A stretch of 64,000 nucleotides of DNA, taken from contig NW_026705912.1 of NCBI RefSeq assembly GCF_029867415.1, positions 62,001-126,000 of the forward strand, in the 5' to 3' direction. Numbering within the stretch: the stretch's first letter is position 1; each line of letters begins with the position of its first letter. This DNA comes from Vicia villosa (Eukaryota; Streptophyta; Magnoliopsida; Fabales; Fabaceae). The notes beneath the pieces are model-generated. The model saw only the letters and a program-made list of their open reading frames with translations. It had not been told where the DNA came from and searched no databases. This document shows, piece after piece, positions 33,422 through 43,938 of the stretch. A program made the position numbers and the translations under genes.

Positions 33422-35958
33422 TGTAGCAGCCTGCCCTAAAAATAAACCTTTTAGAGTCGCCACCTATTCTGAAGGGCGAATAGGAAACCCTACGCAGTTA
33501 AGAGATCCAGGGTAAGTTATTATAATCAGGTCGAGGGAAGGTGTTAGGCACCCTCAACCCTTTCCTATTGGCTTTGAATCTAAGGGTCAAGTTTTATGGC
33601 TAAAATAGTTAGATTAATGGCTAAAGAAATGAATAGGGGGAAAATTGAGATTTTAGGGAGGGGGACTCGCCTTGGTTATCCAAGTGCCTACGTATCTCCT
33701 TAGGGAGAATCAGAGTCAACGTAGTTCGGGCACAAGGTTGTACGCCTTAGAATTTGATATGAATGTGTTGACGGTATTTTGAATTACCGTTTCGCCGTCT
33801 TGAAAAGGTATTTTGAATTACCTTCGTAGTTTCGCAGTTTTGAAGAGACGAAAATCCGTGGTTTGTGGTTTGATGTGTTTTAAGTGTTTGGGCGTACAAC
33901 CCTGGTTTGATATGGCACCGTTAGATACGATGACCAATAGATTTAGTCAGTATAGCTAACGGATTAAGGGGCATTGCTGGTTACTCAGATCGATAGATTG
34001 ATCGTCGCGGGCAGCAAATTGAATGTGTTTTGAATTATATATTTTTTGTCTCTTGCCTAATACGACTAATGGATTTAGTCGGGTCGAGAAGAGAATTAAT
34101 GTTAATGTTTTATTATTTTTATCTCTCGTCTAATGCGACTAATAGATTTAGTCGGGTCGAGGAGAGAATTATTCAAGAGGTTAATATTTCGCCAAATGGG
34201 CAATGGGATCGGGCAAACCCTAATAATACACGGATTGACTAGGGTTTTATTGTGTTTAATAATTAAAAATTAATTAAATCAATTAAGTCGAATAATCGAC
34301 ATAATCGAATAATCGGGATGACCCTAAATAATTATAAATCCTAATCATCAACCTCATCCTAATTTAAATCCTAATCCTAATTAAATAAACTAATTAAATT
34401 AAACCTAATCAATTAACAATTTAATCTAATTAATTAAATAATAAAAATAAACAGAACCTGGGTACTGATTTGGTGTGGTGCGCTTCTGAAAGAGTACCAT
34501 GGAGTTGCATCTTTGTGAGCGTTAGATCAACCAGAGTGGGGATCAGATGGTGAGAGATCGAGGTACATGATGATCCTCAAGAGATGTGCAGCGTGTGATC
34601 TTTACATTGGTTATAGCAAACAAGTTAAGAAAATAGTGAGAAAATAAACATTGATATACCCAGGTCTTTTGGTTTACCATTGATATGCCTCAACCACTTG
34701 TGCTGCGTGTTTTTGTTGTTAACATGATACATCAATTAATTTATATAAAAACAAATTAATCAAAGTCTTTTAAAAAAACTGGGCACGCGGACTGCCCTTC
34801 TTCTCCATTCACCCAGCGATTTTTCCTTTGCCGACAGTCCGACCTCCATGGCTATTGCATCTGCCTTCTTCAAAAATTCACACAAGCCACATAAATAAAA
34901 AACAAAGACACGGTTAGACTCACCTTGCCGTCGCGGTATTGAACCGAATTCGTTCGATAGTTGTGTTTGATTGTCGCTGCGTCGTTGATTTACGAAGCTG
35001 TGCGGCAGAAGTTGGGCTTCATTGGTAGTGAGCAATTGAGGTTGTTCCACCTCTGTTCTTCAATTCCGATTCAGACTTTCTTGACTCTTTTATTGCTATA
35101 TGGATCATCAGCTTCTCCCATCAAATGCTCAAACGTGAAAAAAGTCAGAACAAGGGTCCTTTATTATTTGTTTTTTTTACAATACACTCATGTGAGAGAG
35201 AGAGAGAGTATTGGTTTTGTCTGTGTGGCTATATACAAGGGTGTGGGATTTTTGGTGGAAAAGAAACCAAATATTTTTTTTCGGCCTCCCCTGTTCTCCA
35301 TCCCTTTTAGAATATATATGAATCAATTAGGGTTTATTTGGGCTCTTGGATCTTTGAGTCATGTGTTGGAAATTTGATTGAAAAAAAATATATATATATA
35401 TTATTTCCTTCTAAATTTGGAAAGTCTTCCTCATAGACCATGCAAATGAATTTTTACTATCTTATGAAGTTATATGGGCCTTTTATTTGATCAAAACCAA
35501 AGCAATATATTTTTATCCGTTTATTTTGTATTTTTACTTGACTTATTTGCCTTTTAATTGACTAAAATTCAAATAAATCTAAATAAAAAGTATAAAAATA
35601 TGGGGATGGGTTTTGAGGTCAAATTATGGGTCATGGGACTGTTTGAAATCAAAATTCTAGGCCCATTAGTTAAAAAACCAAGTTTTGAGCAATTAGGGTT
35701 TTATGCACATCTTAAGAATCGCCCAACTCCTAAGCCTTGCATCTCCTTTACTTTTTGCCATATAACCATGTTCCAGGACTTTTTAGAAAGCCTGATGAGT
35801 CCTTTGAAACCTCCTTTTGGTTCCACCTCGATTGGATCTTCCATGCTCAAGTTATGAGCTTTGACCTAAAAGGTATTTCTTGTTGACTTTTTTTGGAGGA
35901 CCTCTAATCTCTTGTACCCTTCAGATGAAATGAGATGGGCAAATTTCGGGGTATGACA
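33422..35958 (-). repeat. 3' LTR of the Ogre-derived element (2537 bp)
   Basis: It is collinear with and highly similar to the right LTR, with a short GA run (about 35195-35207) where the right LTR has a long one. It lacks the intact tRNA-like arm seen in the right LTR. The polypurine-like GAACAGGGGCAGC on the minus strand (35959-35971) adjoins its end. Confidence 0.88.
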
Positions 35959-36559
35959 GCTGCCCCTGTTCAATCTTCTTAAACCTGAAGAATCAGATAG
36001 ACACGTCTGCCTATCGTGATCTAAAGGTAGAAGATGATTGGACACTGAAATGCCCTGAAATTTGCGTTTGTTGGAAAAAATTCCGTGGGAGATGGGCTTA
36101 AAGATGCCACCCAAGGTAAATACCCCTCTCTTTTGAAGAATGTGAAGCAGATGATTTGGAAAGGAACCACTTGCTTTGATTGTAGCATGGCCTGAAAAGG
36201 CAATTTTATGCAATGTGATGATGCATGTAATGTATGATGCAGTGAGCTTCTCAAAATAAATGAGAGCCATGTGTGTATATGCACTATGTATGAATGAGGT
36301 ATGTTAGTTGAATGATGCATGATTGTTAGTTATGTTAGTTGAAGTATGTTAGTAATTCTGAAAAGAAAGATAAAACCTTTGCATGTTATTGATGATGTTT
36401 TGAAAGATATCACTGCCAAGGGACCAACGTGATAAGAAACCCAATTGGGAAACCCTTTTGTAGATCCTTGTTGTACAATCCTTTGTAAAACCCTGTTTGC
36501 CTAGAAAAGCTCCTAGAAAGGATGGAATACGTCTTAAAGAAGACTGCCTGGAAAGGCTC

Positions 36560-37200
36560 CTACACCAATAGGGTTATTTGTGAGGGTTATCGCAAACTCA
36601 CCTGCACCAATAGGATCATTTGCTATGCTTATAGAAACTTCACCTGCACCATTTAGGATAATTTGCTATGCTTATAGCAACTTCACCTGCACCATTTAGG
36701 ATAATTTGCTATGCTTATAGCAACTTCACCTGCACCACTTAGGATAATTTGCTATGCTTATAGCAAACTCACCTGCACCATTTAGGATAATTTGCTATGC
36801 TTATAGCAAACTCACCTGCACCATTTAGGATAATTTGCTATGCTTATAGCAACTTCACCTGCACCATTTAGGATAATTTGCTATGCTTATAGCAACTTCA
36901 CCTGCACCATTTGGATCATTTGCCCTGGTTCGGACAAATTTCACCTACACCATTTGGATCATTTGCCCTGGTTCGGACAAATTTCACCTGCACCATTTGG
37001 ATCATTTGCCCTGGTTCGGACAAATTTCACCTACACCATTTGGATCACTTGCCCTGGTTCGGACAAAATTCACCTGCACCATTAGGAGTCATTTGCCCTT
37101 GTTCGGACAAGTTTACCTGCACCACGGGAATTACCTGCAATGGTTCTGACAAGCGTTCCTGCATAAGAAGAGATCATTTGCTATAGTTCTAGCAAACTTA
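36560..37200. repeat. 41-43-bp tandem repeats with hairpins
   Basis: About eight units contain TTGCTATGCTTATAGCAA plus CACCTGCACCATTTAGGATA. Five further units have TTGCCCTGGTTCGGACAA in place of the first part and CACCATTTGGATCA. Single variant units follow (TTGCTATAGTTCTAGCAA at about 37179). The first part is an inverted repeat in nearly every variant, so a hairpin is kept while its sequence changes. Confidence 0.85.
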
Positions 37201-37254
37201 CCTGTATCAAAGGAATTGCCTGCCATGGTTCTGACAAGCGTACCTGCATGGAAA

Positions 37255-37440
37255 AGATTCACCTATTTGGAGACTCACGACTCGAGGTTCGGAGAAAGTA
37301 GCATGCCAAATATTCATGACTCGAGGGTCGGAAAGGAAATGATATGTTTAGAAACGCACGACTCGAGGGTCGGAAAACACCTATCACAACACGAGGGTTG
37401 GAAACTCACAACACGTGGGTCGGAAGACTTTTGTAGTATG
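37255..37440. repeat. Short tandem repeats with ACTCGAGGGTCGGAAA
   Basis: Five units of roughly 25-45 bp contain CACGACTCGAGG or CACAACACGTGG followed by TCGGAA. The sequence degenerates to the right. A separate pair with CGGTAAGGTTACCG (a 6-bp-arm hairpin) occurs at about 37520 and 37590. Confidence 0.6.
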
Positions 37441-38059
37441 TGAATGCACTAGATGATATGCAAATGCCAATGTGTATGTATGTTATGAGTGAAATGAAAC
37501 AACAAGGTTGCTATCATCGGTAAGGTTACCGGGACACATCAATCAGGTGATTGGGAAGAATATCTCAATAAGGTTACTGGCATCGGTAAGGTTACCGGAA
37601 AGTAGGAGGACAATGTAGTTTAGCACCATAGTTTTGAATTAGATGTTTTGATGTATGGGATAATGCTCATGCTCATGCATATGTTGATTGATGTAACGAG
37701 TGGAACGAAGTAATGCCTTCTATAAGACTACCTGAAAAGGTTTCTGGAATGGATATGAAATTTTGTCTTAAAGAAGACTACCTGAAAAGGTTTTTTTAGC
37801 AAGGATGAAGAATGTCTTTAAAGAAGACCACCTGGAGAGGCTGAAAGATGTCTTAGAAAGATTACCTAAAAAGGTGTGGTGTGATGTATCAACCAATGTA
37901 TGCAATGCATGATCATGATGCTCCGATGATAGGTTGTTGATAACCAAAGTGTATATAGCTCGCTGGAGTTTATAAGGTTGTTGGATGCTAGTGCGATTTC
38001 CCAATACCTGCTTTTGAACTTTGATGATCGTAGTTAGGAGAAAGATTTGTTCGAGGTTG

Positions 38060-38340
38060 TAAAGTATGAGAACACCTTTTCCTTTAGATGTACACCTTGC
38101 CCCGGTTTGATCCTTTGAAATACTCCACGCCTTTGATTTTCGAAGTTCTCCATGTCTTTAACCTTTTGCAGTTTGCACCTTTTGTAATTCTCCTCACCTT
38201 TGTCTTTTTCGAGGTTCTCCACACCTTTCGAGATTCTCCACGCCCTTAACCTTTTGAGGTTCTCCGTGCCTTTAACCTTTCGGGGTTCTCCACACTTTTA
38301 ACCTTTGGAGATTCTCCACACCTTATGGGTTTGATACCCC
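38060..38340. repeat. Short repeats around GGTTCTCCACACCTTTAACC
   Basis: About seven degenerate units of 27-35 bp combine TTTCGAGGTTCTCC or TTTGGAGATTCTCC with ACGCCTTTAACCTTTTG. They show no reading frame of interest. Confidence 0.55.
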
Positions 38341-40919
38341 ATGCCCCAATGTTTTGTGGAAAAAGACGCCTCTGATCTCCAGCTATGAAGGAAGTGCCCC
38401 GAGAAATAACCTTGTCAGATGCTTCGACGTTTAGACTGAAGGGTATGCCCTTGATCTCCAGGATATAGAGGGCTATCAATAGTGTTCTATCCTTTGAATT
38501 TGAATTCTTCCCATGTTTGACATGCCCCTGATTGTGATTGCTTCGAGATGTGCCCCAAGTCGATTGAACCTTTAGGATGAATGCCCCTAGTTAATAGGAT
38601 GTTTGATTGCATGCCCCTGCGACGCTTGAAATTTTTCCCCTGTTAAGGGGAACCCCCTAGATGTGATTCCCCCCATTCCAGAGTCTTTATTAGAAAGGTC
38701 GCCTTTGATTAAACCAATTTCAAGATCTCCTCGATGCTAAGTGTATACTCGCAGATGACGTTGTACCATTTGAGAAGTAACTCCAATGCAATGTGTATGC
38801 AAGTTTTGAAATCGAAGTCCGTTATGAATTAGGACGAGATGATTTAGAAATGAATGCTTGAAGAAGCGCAGTGGTTTAGAAATAGTTTTTAACAAACTTA
38901 GGAGTCAGTATAACAAACCCTGCGTAATATGCTTTCATAGTTAACCTTGCCTCAATTAGGACTTTTGAATGTTGTAACTTGGCCTGGTTCACAATTTTAA
39001 GAAACAATGGATATAAGGCTCAAAGTTTATTTACCCCACCCCTTTCTCCTTGATGTTCTCCGAATCCTAAAAATTCGCTTAATCCAATGGATGTGCTTTG
39101 TTTGTAAGAGAATCGTTTCAGTTATGATGTTGAGCAGAAGCCTTAGTAGAGATCCAATCACTAATAACAAAAATGTTGTGAAGATCCAAGCATTGATGTG
39201 AAGCTTTGATGGTTTAGCAGTCACAAGATTATCCTTTGTATTTCGCCACTGTTTTTTCTATCCCTTATTTTTGCATGAGCTAATTCTTTTGAATTTGACC
39301 CATCGGGATGCCCTAATTTTTGCCTAAGTCTTTTTTGTTTTCTTTTATGAAACTTTCCATTTTGACTTAGCGGGCGCTTTTCTCCTTTTTCTTTTGAATG
39401 CTCCTTGGATTTTGAATATTGTGACTGCTATGTTGATTTGCAAGCTTCGACTTTGATACTTCCTCGATCTTGAGTGATGTAATGAGGAAGAAGATTGTTG
39501 TGAATGTTATCTCCATTGCTCCCTCATTCTTGGATGAATGCGAGGAAGAAAATATGCTCGAACCTTTACTTTGCTTGATCCTTGCGCTTGAACCTTTGCT
39601 TCGTTGATTGATTCTCTTGACAACCAAAATACGCCATTGAATTATTTGAAATCTACCCTGCCCCTGGTTAAAATCAAGGTTTTTTGAAAAGTAAAAACAA
39701 ACTCCAACTCCTGGCTCGAGGGGGTAACGAGGGATTAACATCCTTATATCTCCACTGTTTGGGAATTGAAGCAATGCCTGTACATCCTCGGCTCGGTCTT
39801 ACCTTGAAAGCATATGTTTAGGTGCACTTTGTTATTTGTATTCGTCATTCTCCCTCACGTTTGTTAATACTCCTAAATTTGAAATTGAAAATAGAAGTGT
39901 GCGAATGAAAAGTCGTAGTAGTGAACGAATGAAGCGAATGAATTGACTCCAAAACCTGCATGGTCATCCCATTAAAATTGCTAATCCGAAGGTACAACTC
40001 TTATCCTGAGTGACACTTAATGATCGTAGGGGTTGAAATTCTGAGCGTGGTAAACACCTATTGATCCTAGGGACAATCTCCTTTGTAGATCATTGATCTT
40101 GTTTTACTCCTTAGTTCATGGACTTGTAGAAGTGAAGGGTAACCTCGAATTCTCCTTGGGCATGTCAACCTTGTCGGGAATAAATTGTTAGCGGTGGGTT
40201 TTCGTCGTATCGGAACTTCATGAGTTTCCTTTGACTGAACCTCTTTTGCTTTTCCCGAGGATAGTATCACACCATTTGCAATCTCCAGGGTTTGTAGATT
40301 AATAGAGAGAACGCCTATGACCCTTTTGCCCCTTGGTGTGGAGTTAACATTGGTCGCCTTCCTTCCATCGTAGTTATGCATCTTTGTTCGGGATTTTGCC
40401 CCAGTTGGACAAACCCTTGCCCCCAGGTTATCGTAGAGCGTCCTTGTAAGTTTGATATGTTCTAAGATGAACCCTTTTATGACTAGATACATATTGAGTG
40501 TATCTATGAGGGAACTTCTTTGTTGAACTAATCCTTGCTCGATGACAACCTTTATTGTATTTACAAACCCGTTACAGAAAGGCATGGGCATGCGGCTGGC
40601 ATGGTGAAAGACACCCCTTCTTGGTAAGACTAAGATCATTCTCAATACTTTATTCTCCTTTCTCCATAGCTTATGATCCTTTTGATTTTTTTTGTGAGTC
40701 TCAGGAAATCGGCTAGCACGGAACGGGTGGATACGGGCGAAGATGCAAATGTAAATTTATGAATGCATGAAAATGCAAATGCATGCGTATGCGAGACTCC
40801 TTGTATTATAACTCCGTGTATGCAATGCCGACGTATGACATATAATCCTAGGGATAGCCTTTAGAGGTGATGTTAGACCCTAGTGAACCTTGCAAGATAG
40901 ATGTTATGACATGCCAATG

Positions 40920-41790
40920 GAAATCCCTTAGATTAAGGAGTATGCAGAAGGTAGCGGCTGGTGAGCGTTCAAGACAGTCGCCAAGTCTCATGGCCATCGA
41001 GAGGCCGTTCGACGTATACCGATGAAGTTGTCCCTCGTGGAAAGGTTCTCTATGCGGAACACAACCTACCTAAGGACGATATAAGACGAAGTGAAATCCC
41101 TACAGGCTAGGGATGAAAGATGTATAGATGGGAATCCAAACCCTACAAGTTAGAGGGTGCACGGAAACAAGCATGGAGTGACCGTTCAGGACAATCACTA
41201 GATCTCATAGCCATCAAGAGGCCAATCAAACGCATGCTAATGAAGTTGTCCTTCGGGGAAGGACGCGTCGTTGTGAAAACACATGGATGTAAAAGAAAAT
41301 CCCTATAGGCTAGGGAGTACGTAGGAGTAAGCACCGGGCGACTGTTCATGACAGTCACTGGATCTCATGGCCATCGAGAGGCCAATCAATGTGCACTAAT
41401 AAGGGTGTCCTTCTACGAAGGATTCAATTTTAGAAATAGAATCCCTACCGGCTAGGGAATGCGTAGACGTAGGCACGGAGTGACCGTTCAAGACAATCAC
41501 TAGATCGCATGGCCATCGAGAGGCCAATTGATGTGCGTAAACGAAGATGTCCTTCGTGGGAAGGACACGTAGTTGTAAGAATATAAGGATATATAAGGAA
41601 AGTCCCTACAGGCTAGGGAGTGCGTAGATACGGGCGCGGAGTGACCGTTCATGACAGTCACTAAGTCTCATGGCCATCGAGAGGCCAATCAACGTGCATA
41701 AATGGAGGTGTCCTTCGTGGGAAGGACATGGTTTTGGAAATAGGGTCCCTGCAGGCCAGGGAACGCGTAGGAATACCTGCAAAATCAAAA
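40920..41790. repeat. Tandem repeat of about 145-200 bp, five copies plus part
   Basis: Units begin near 40927, 41095, 41297, 41440, 41599 and 41744. Each contains ATCCCTACAGGCTAGGG, GTGACCGTTCATGACAGTCAC, TCATGGCCATCGAGAGGCC and GTCCTTCGTGGGAAGGAC or variants. Three of these blocks are inverted repeats, so each unit can form three small hairpins. Confidence 0.8.
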
Positions 41791-42540
41791 TGCAAGACAT
41801 TCGCAGTATAAATTGCAACCACATAATAAGCATATAAGCACATAAGCCCTAGGTTCATAGGTTCGACGTAACGGCTTAGGGTGCCTACCCATCCCATTGG
41901 TATGTTCTAGAAGGTCTCATGGGGTCGTTCGTAGCCGCCGAGACTTTTTGTCTCTTTGGATTTTGGAACAACTCGTTGGTCCATGAGGTTCGAATTTTAG
42001 GGGTTGGTTCCCAGAGAGATCAGCTAAATACCTAGTCCAGCCCTCAACAAGGTCAAGCCTCGTATTAGACCTTTCCGGATATTCAACCCACTCTGAGTGG
42101 AATTATAATAAGACTCGTAGGCGATGTAATTCCCCTCTGGTCTTAAATATAATTCCCACGCTTAGGTTTTAACGCAATTTATATATCCTAAGAATGCGAT
42201 AAAAATACCAAATATTCAATTAACAGAAATATTTAATCGAATTGATATAAATGAATGAGATTGTAAATGAATAAATAAATAAATAAATAAAAATTTAAAT
42301 ATTTTAATATACAAATCCTAAATCCATAGAAATTATAAATAAATATATGAATAAAAATTTAAATATTTAAATATAAAAATATAAAAAGAAAAGAAATAAA
42401 ACCTAAATCCTACTCCAAAACCCTAATTTTGGCAAATTAGCCAAACCCTAAAAAAAGTTCGCCAAAAAACCTAAAAAGTTTGCCAAAAACCTAAACCCTG
42501 TCAAAACCTATAGGAGCCTAATAATTCACCATTAAGTGTA

Positions 42541-42558
42541 TCCCCAGCAGAGTCGCCA
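42541..42558 (-). promoter_or_regulatory. Primer-binding site of the Ogre-derived element
   Basis: The minus strand reads TGGCGACTCTGCTGGGGA two bases inside the LTR. This is the type of primer site reported for Ogre elements (tRNA-Arg, from memory). It fixes the element's orientation. Confidence 0.75.
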
Positions 42559-42560
42559 GC

Positions 42561-43031
42561 TGTAGCAGTCTGCCCTAAAAATAAACCTTTTAGAGTCGCC
42601 ACCTATTCTGAATGGCGAATAGGAAACCCTACGCAGTTAAGAGATCCAGGGTAAGTTATTATAATCAGGTCGAGGGAAGGTGTTAGGCACCCTCAACCCT
42701 TTCCTATTGGCTTTGAATCTAAGGGTCAAGTTTTATGGCTAAAATAGTTAGATTAATGGCTAAAGAAATGAATAGGGGGAAAATTGAGATTTTAGGGAGG
42801 GGGACTCGCCTTGGTTATCCAAGTGACTACGTATCTCCTTAGGGAGAATCAGAGTCAACGTAGTTCGGGCACAAGGTTGTACGCCTTAGAATTTGATATG
42901 AATGTGTTGACGGTATTTTGAATTACCGTTTCGCCGTTTTGAAAAGGTATTTTGAATTACCTTCGTAGTTTCGCAGTTTTGAAGAGATGAAAATCCGTGG
43001 TTTGTGGTTTGATGTGTTTTAAGTGTCTGGG
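42561..43031 (-). repeat. 5' LTR of the Ogre-derived element, first piece
   Basis: It matches 33422-33890 almost base for base and ends at CTGGG (43027-43031), where a gypsy-type solo LTR interrupts it. The LTR resumes at 59761. Confidence 0.9.
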
Positions 43032-43670
43032 TGTAACACCCCAATTCTACCCAAAGCATTTAGGCAAGAAAATATCAGAGTATTAAAATTTCATACAACA
43101 CAATTAGGATGTTACACTAAGTAACCAAACAAACTGTTATACCCCAAAATTTGCCCGCATCTTTTTTTAAGAAAACTCCAATCTGAAAATTAAGAGTCTC
43201 ATATAATCATGGATTTTTATTTCAACAAATATCCTGACATATGAAATACTTAGTTTTTAGAATTTTTCTTATACAGTAATTTGGCTTGCAGTTGAATTTA
43301 TTCTTACGCAAACGCCAAATACTGTTTATTACTTCACACATGCTATTTATTTATTTACAGATAAATAGTACTGACACAATTGGTACAGAGTTAAATCTTT
43401 TTGCAGGCGCAGAATCAGGAAACTCAGACTGTACTGGTAACAAGTAGATTATTATTATCTTTTGTTTCCCACTAATTTTTGTACTATATTCCATTATTTT
43501 CAAAAATCTTTTCAAATCTCTTTTTCAAAAATCAAATCCTAACTTTATTCTCTACATCTCTCTTTTTCCCAACACTATCATACACTTTCTTTCAAATCTT
43601 ACTTCCACTCAAATTTTCCTTTTGTACGGAATCACATCATTCCCCAACGTCTCTATACTTCTTTCCACTC

Positions 43671-43680
43671 TATAAATACC
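43671..43680 (+). promoter_or_regulatory. TATA box of the Ogre-type LTR
   Basis: CTATAAATACC is preceded by a pyrimidine-rich stretch and followed after about 30 bp by CTCACATC, a plausible start site. It lies 100 bp before the small ORF at 43771. Its position near the left end of the LTR would make U3 only about 0.55 kb and leave most of the LTR transcribed. Confidence 0.6.
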
Positions 43681-43770
43681 TCTCATTTTTTCATAAAAAT
43701 CTCACATCAAATTCTAATTCATCTCTCAAATTTCTACTTCATAATCCATCCTTTCTTCTTCCCCGACAAA

Positions 43771-43938
43771 ATGGCGAAGCGGTGGGAAACGTGTTTTCTT
43801 ATGGTCATCACCATTGCTACGGTGATCATGTCTTTCTTCTGTCTACATAACCCGGAACACTGTGGACCTGGGATGCTTATGCTCCCAATCATCTACATGT
43901 TACTATTTGTAGCATGGGTTATCAATCGTCATTCTTAA
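43771..43938 (+). CDS. Small 55-residue protein with two hydrophobic segments in the Ogre LTR
   Basis: An ATG in good context (GACAAAATGG) opens a 55-codon frame. It has a basic start (MAKRWE), a first hydrophobic stretch (CFLMVITIATVIMSFFCL, residues 8-25), a short polar loop with Cys, Pro and Gly, a second hydrophobic stretch (MLMLPIIYMLLFVAWVI, residues 35-51), and an NRHS tail. It looks like a two-pass membrane peptide. It is the first ATG I see after the TATA box, so it could be the first ORF of transcripts from this LTR. I know of no named homologue. It may be chance, since a frame of this length is not rare. Confidence 0.4.
   Translation: MAKRWETCFLMVITIATVIMSFFCLHNPEHCGPGMLMLPIIYMLLFVAWVINRHS

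Larger units (their letters stand above)
35959..42560 (-). other. Non-coding internal region of the Ogre-derived element
   Basis: It holds several tandem-repeat families (36560-37200, 37255-37440, 37500-37600, 38060-38340, 40920-41790) and otherwise unique AT-rich DNA. Reading frames up to 192 codons exist (for example 40645-40067 on the minus strand), but none resembles a retroelement or host protein. An AT-rich segment with CCTAAA-type motifs (42180-42540) lies next to the primer-binding site. Confidence 0.6.

Noticed and set aside
34760..35050. 96-codon minus-strand frame repeated in both LTRs of the Ogre-derived element (also 60636-60926)
   Set aside because: Its first codon is GTG, not ATG. 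Both copies exist because LTRs are duplicated, and the few differences between them change amino acids, so there is no sign of coding constraint.
36840..37186. Overlapping plus-strand frames in the tandem repeat
   Set aside because: They are open only because the repeat unit lacks stops; the peptides are repeats of the array.
36560..37200. CRISPR-like array
   Set aside because: Units are adjacent with no unique spacers and the genome is a plant; it is an ordinary tandem repeat.
40067..40645. 192-codon minus-strand frame in the Ogre-derived interior
   Set aside because: Composition and sequence resemble no protein, and nothing supports a start or a domain.
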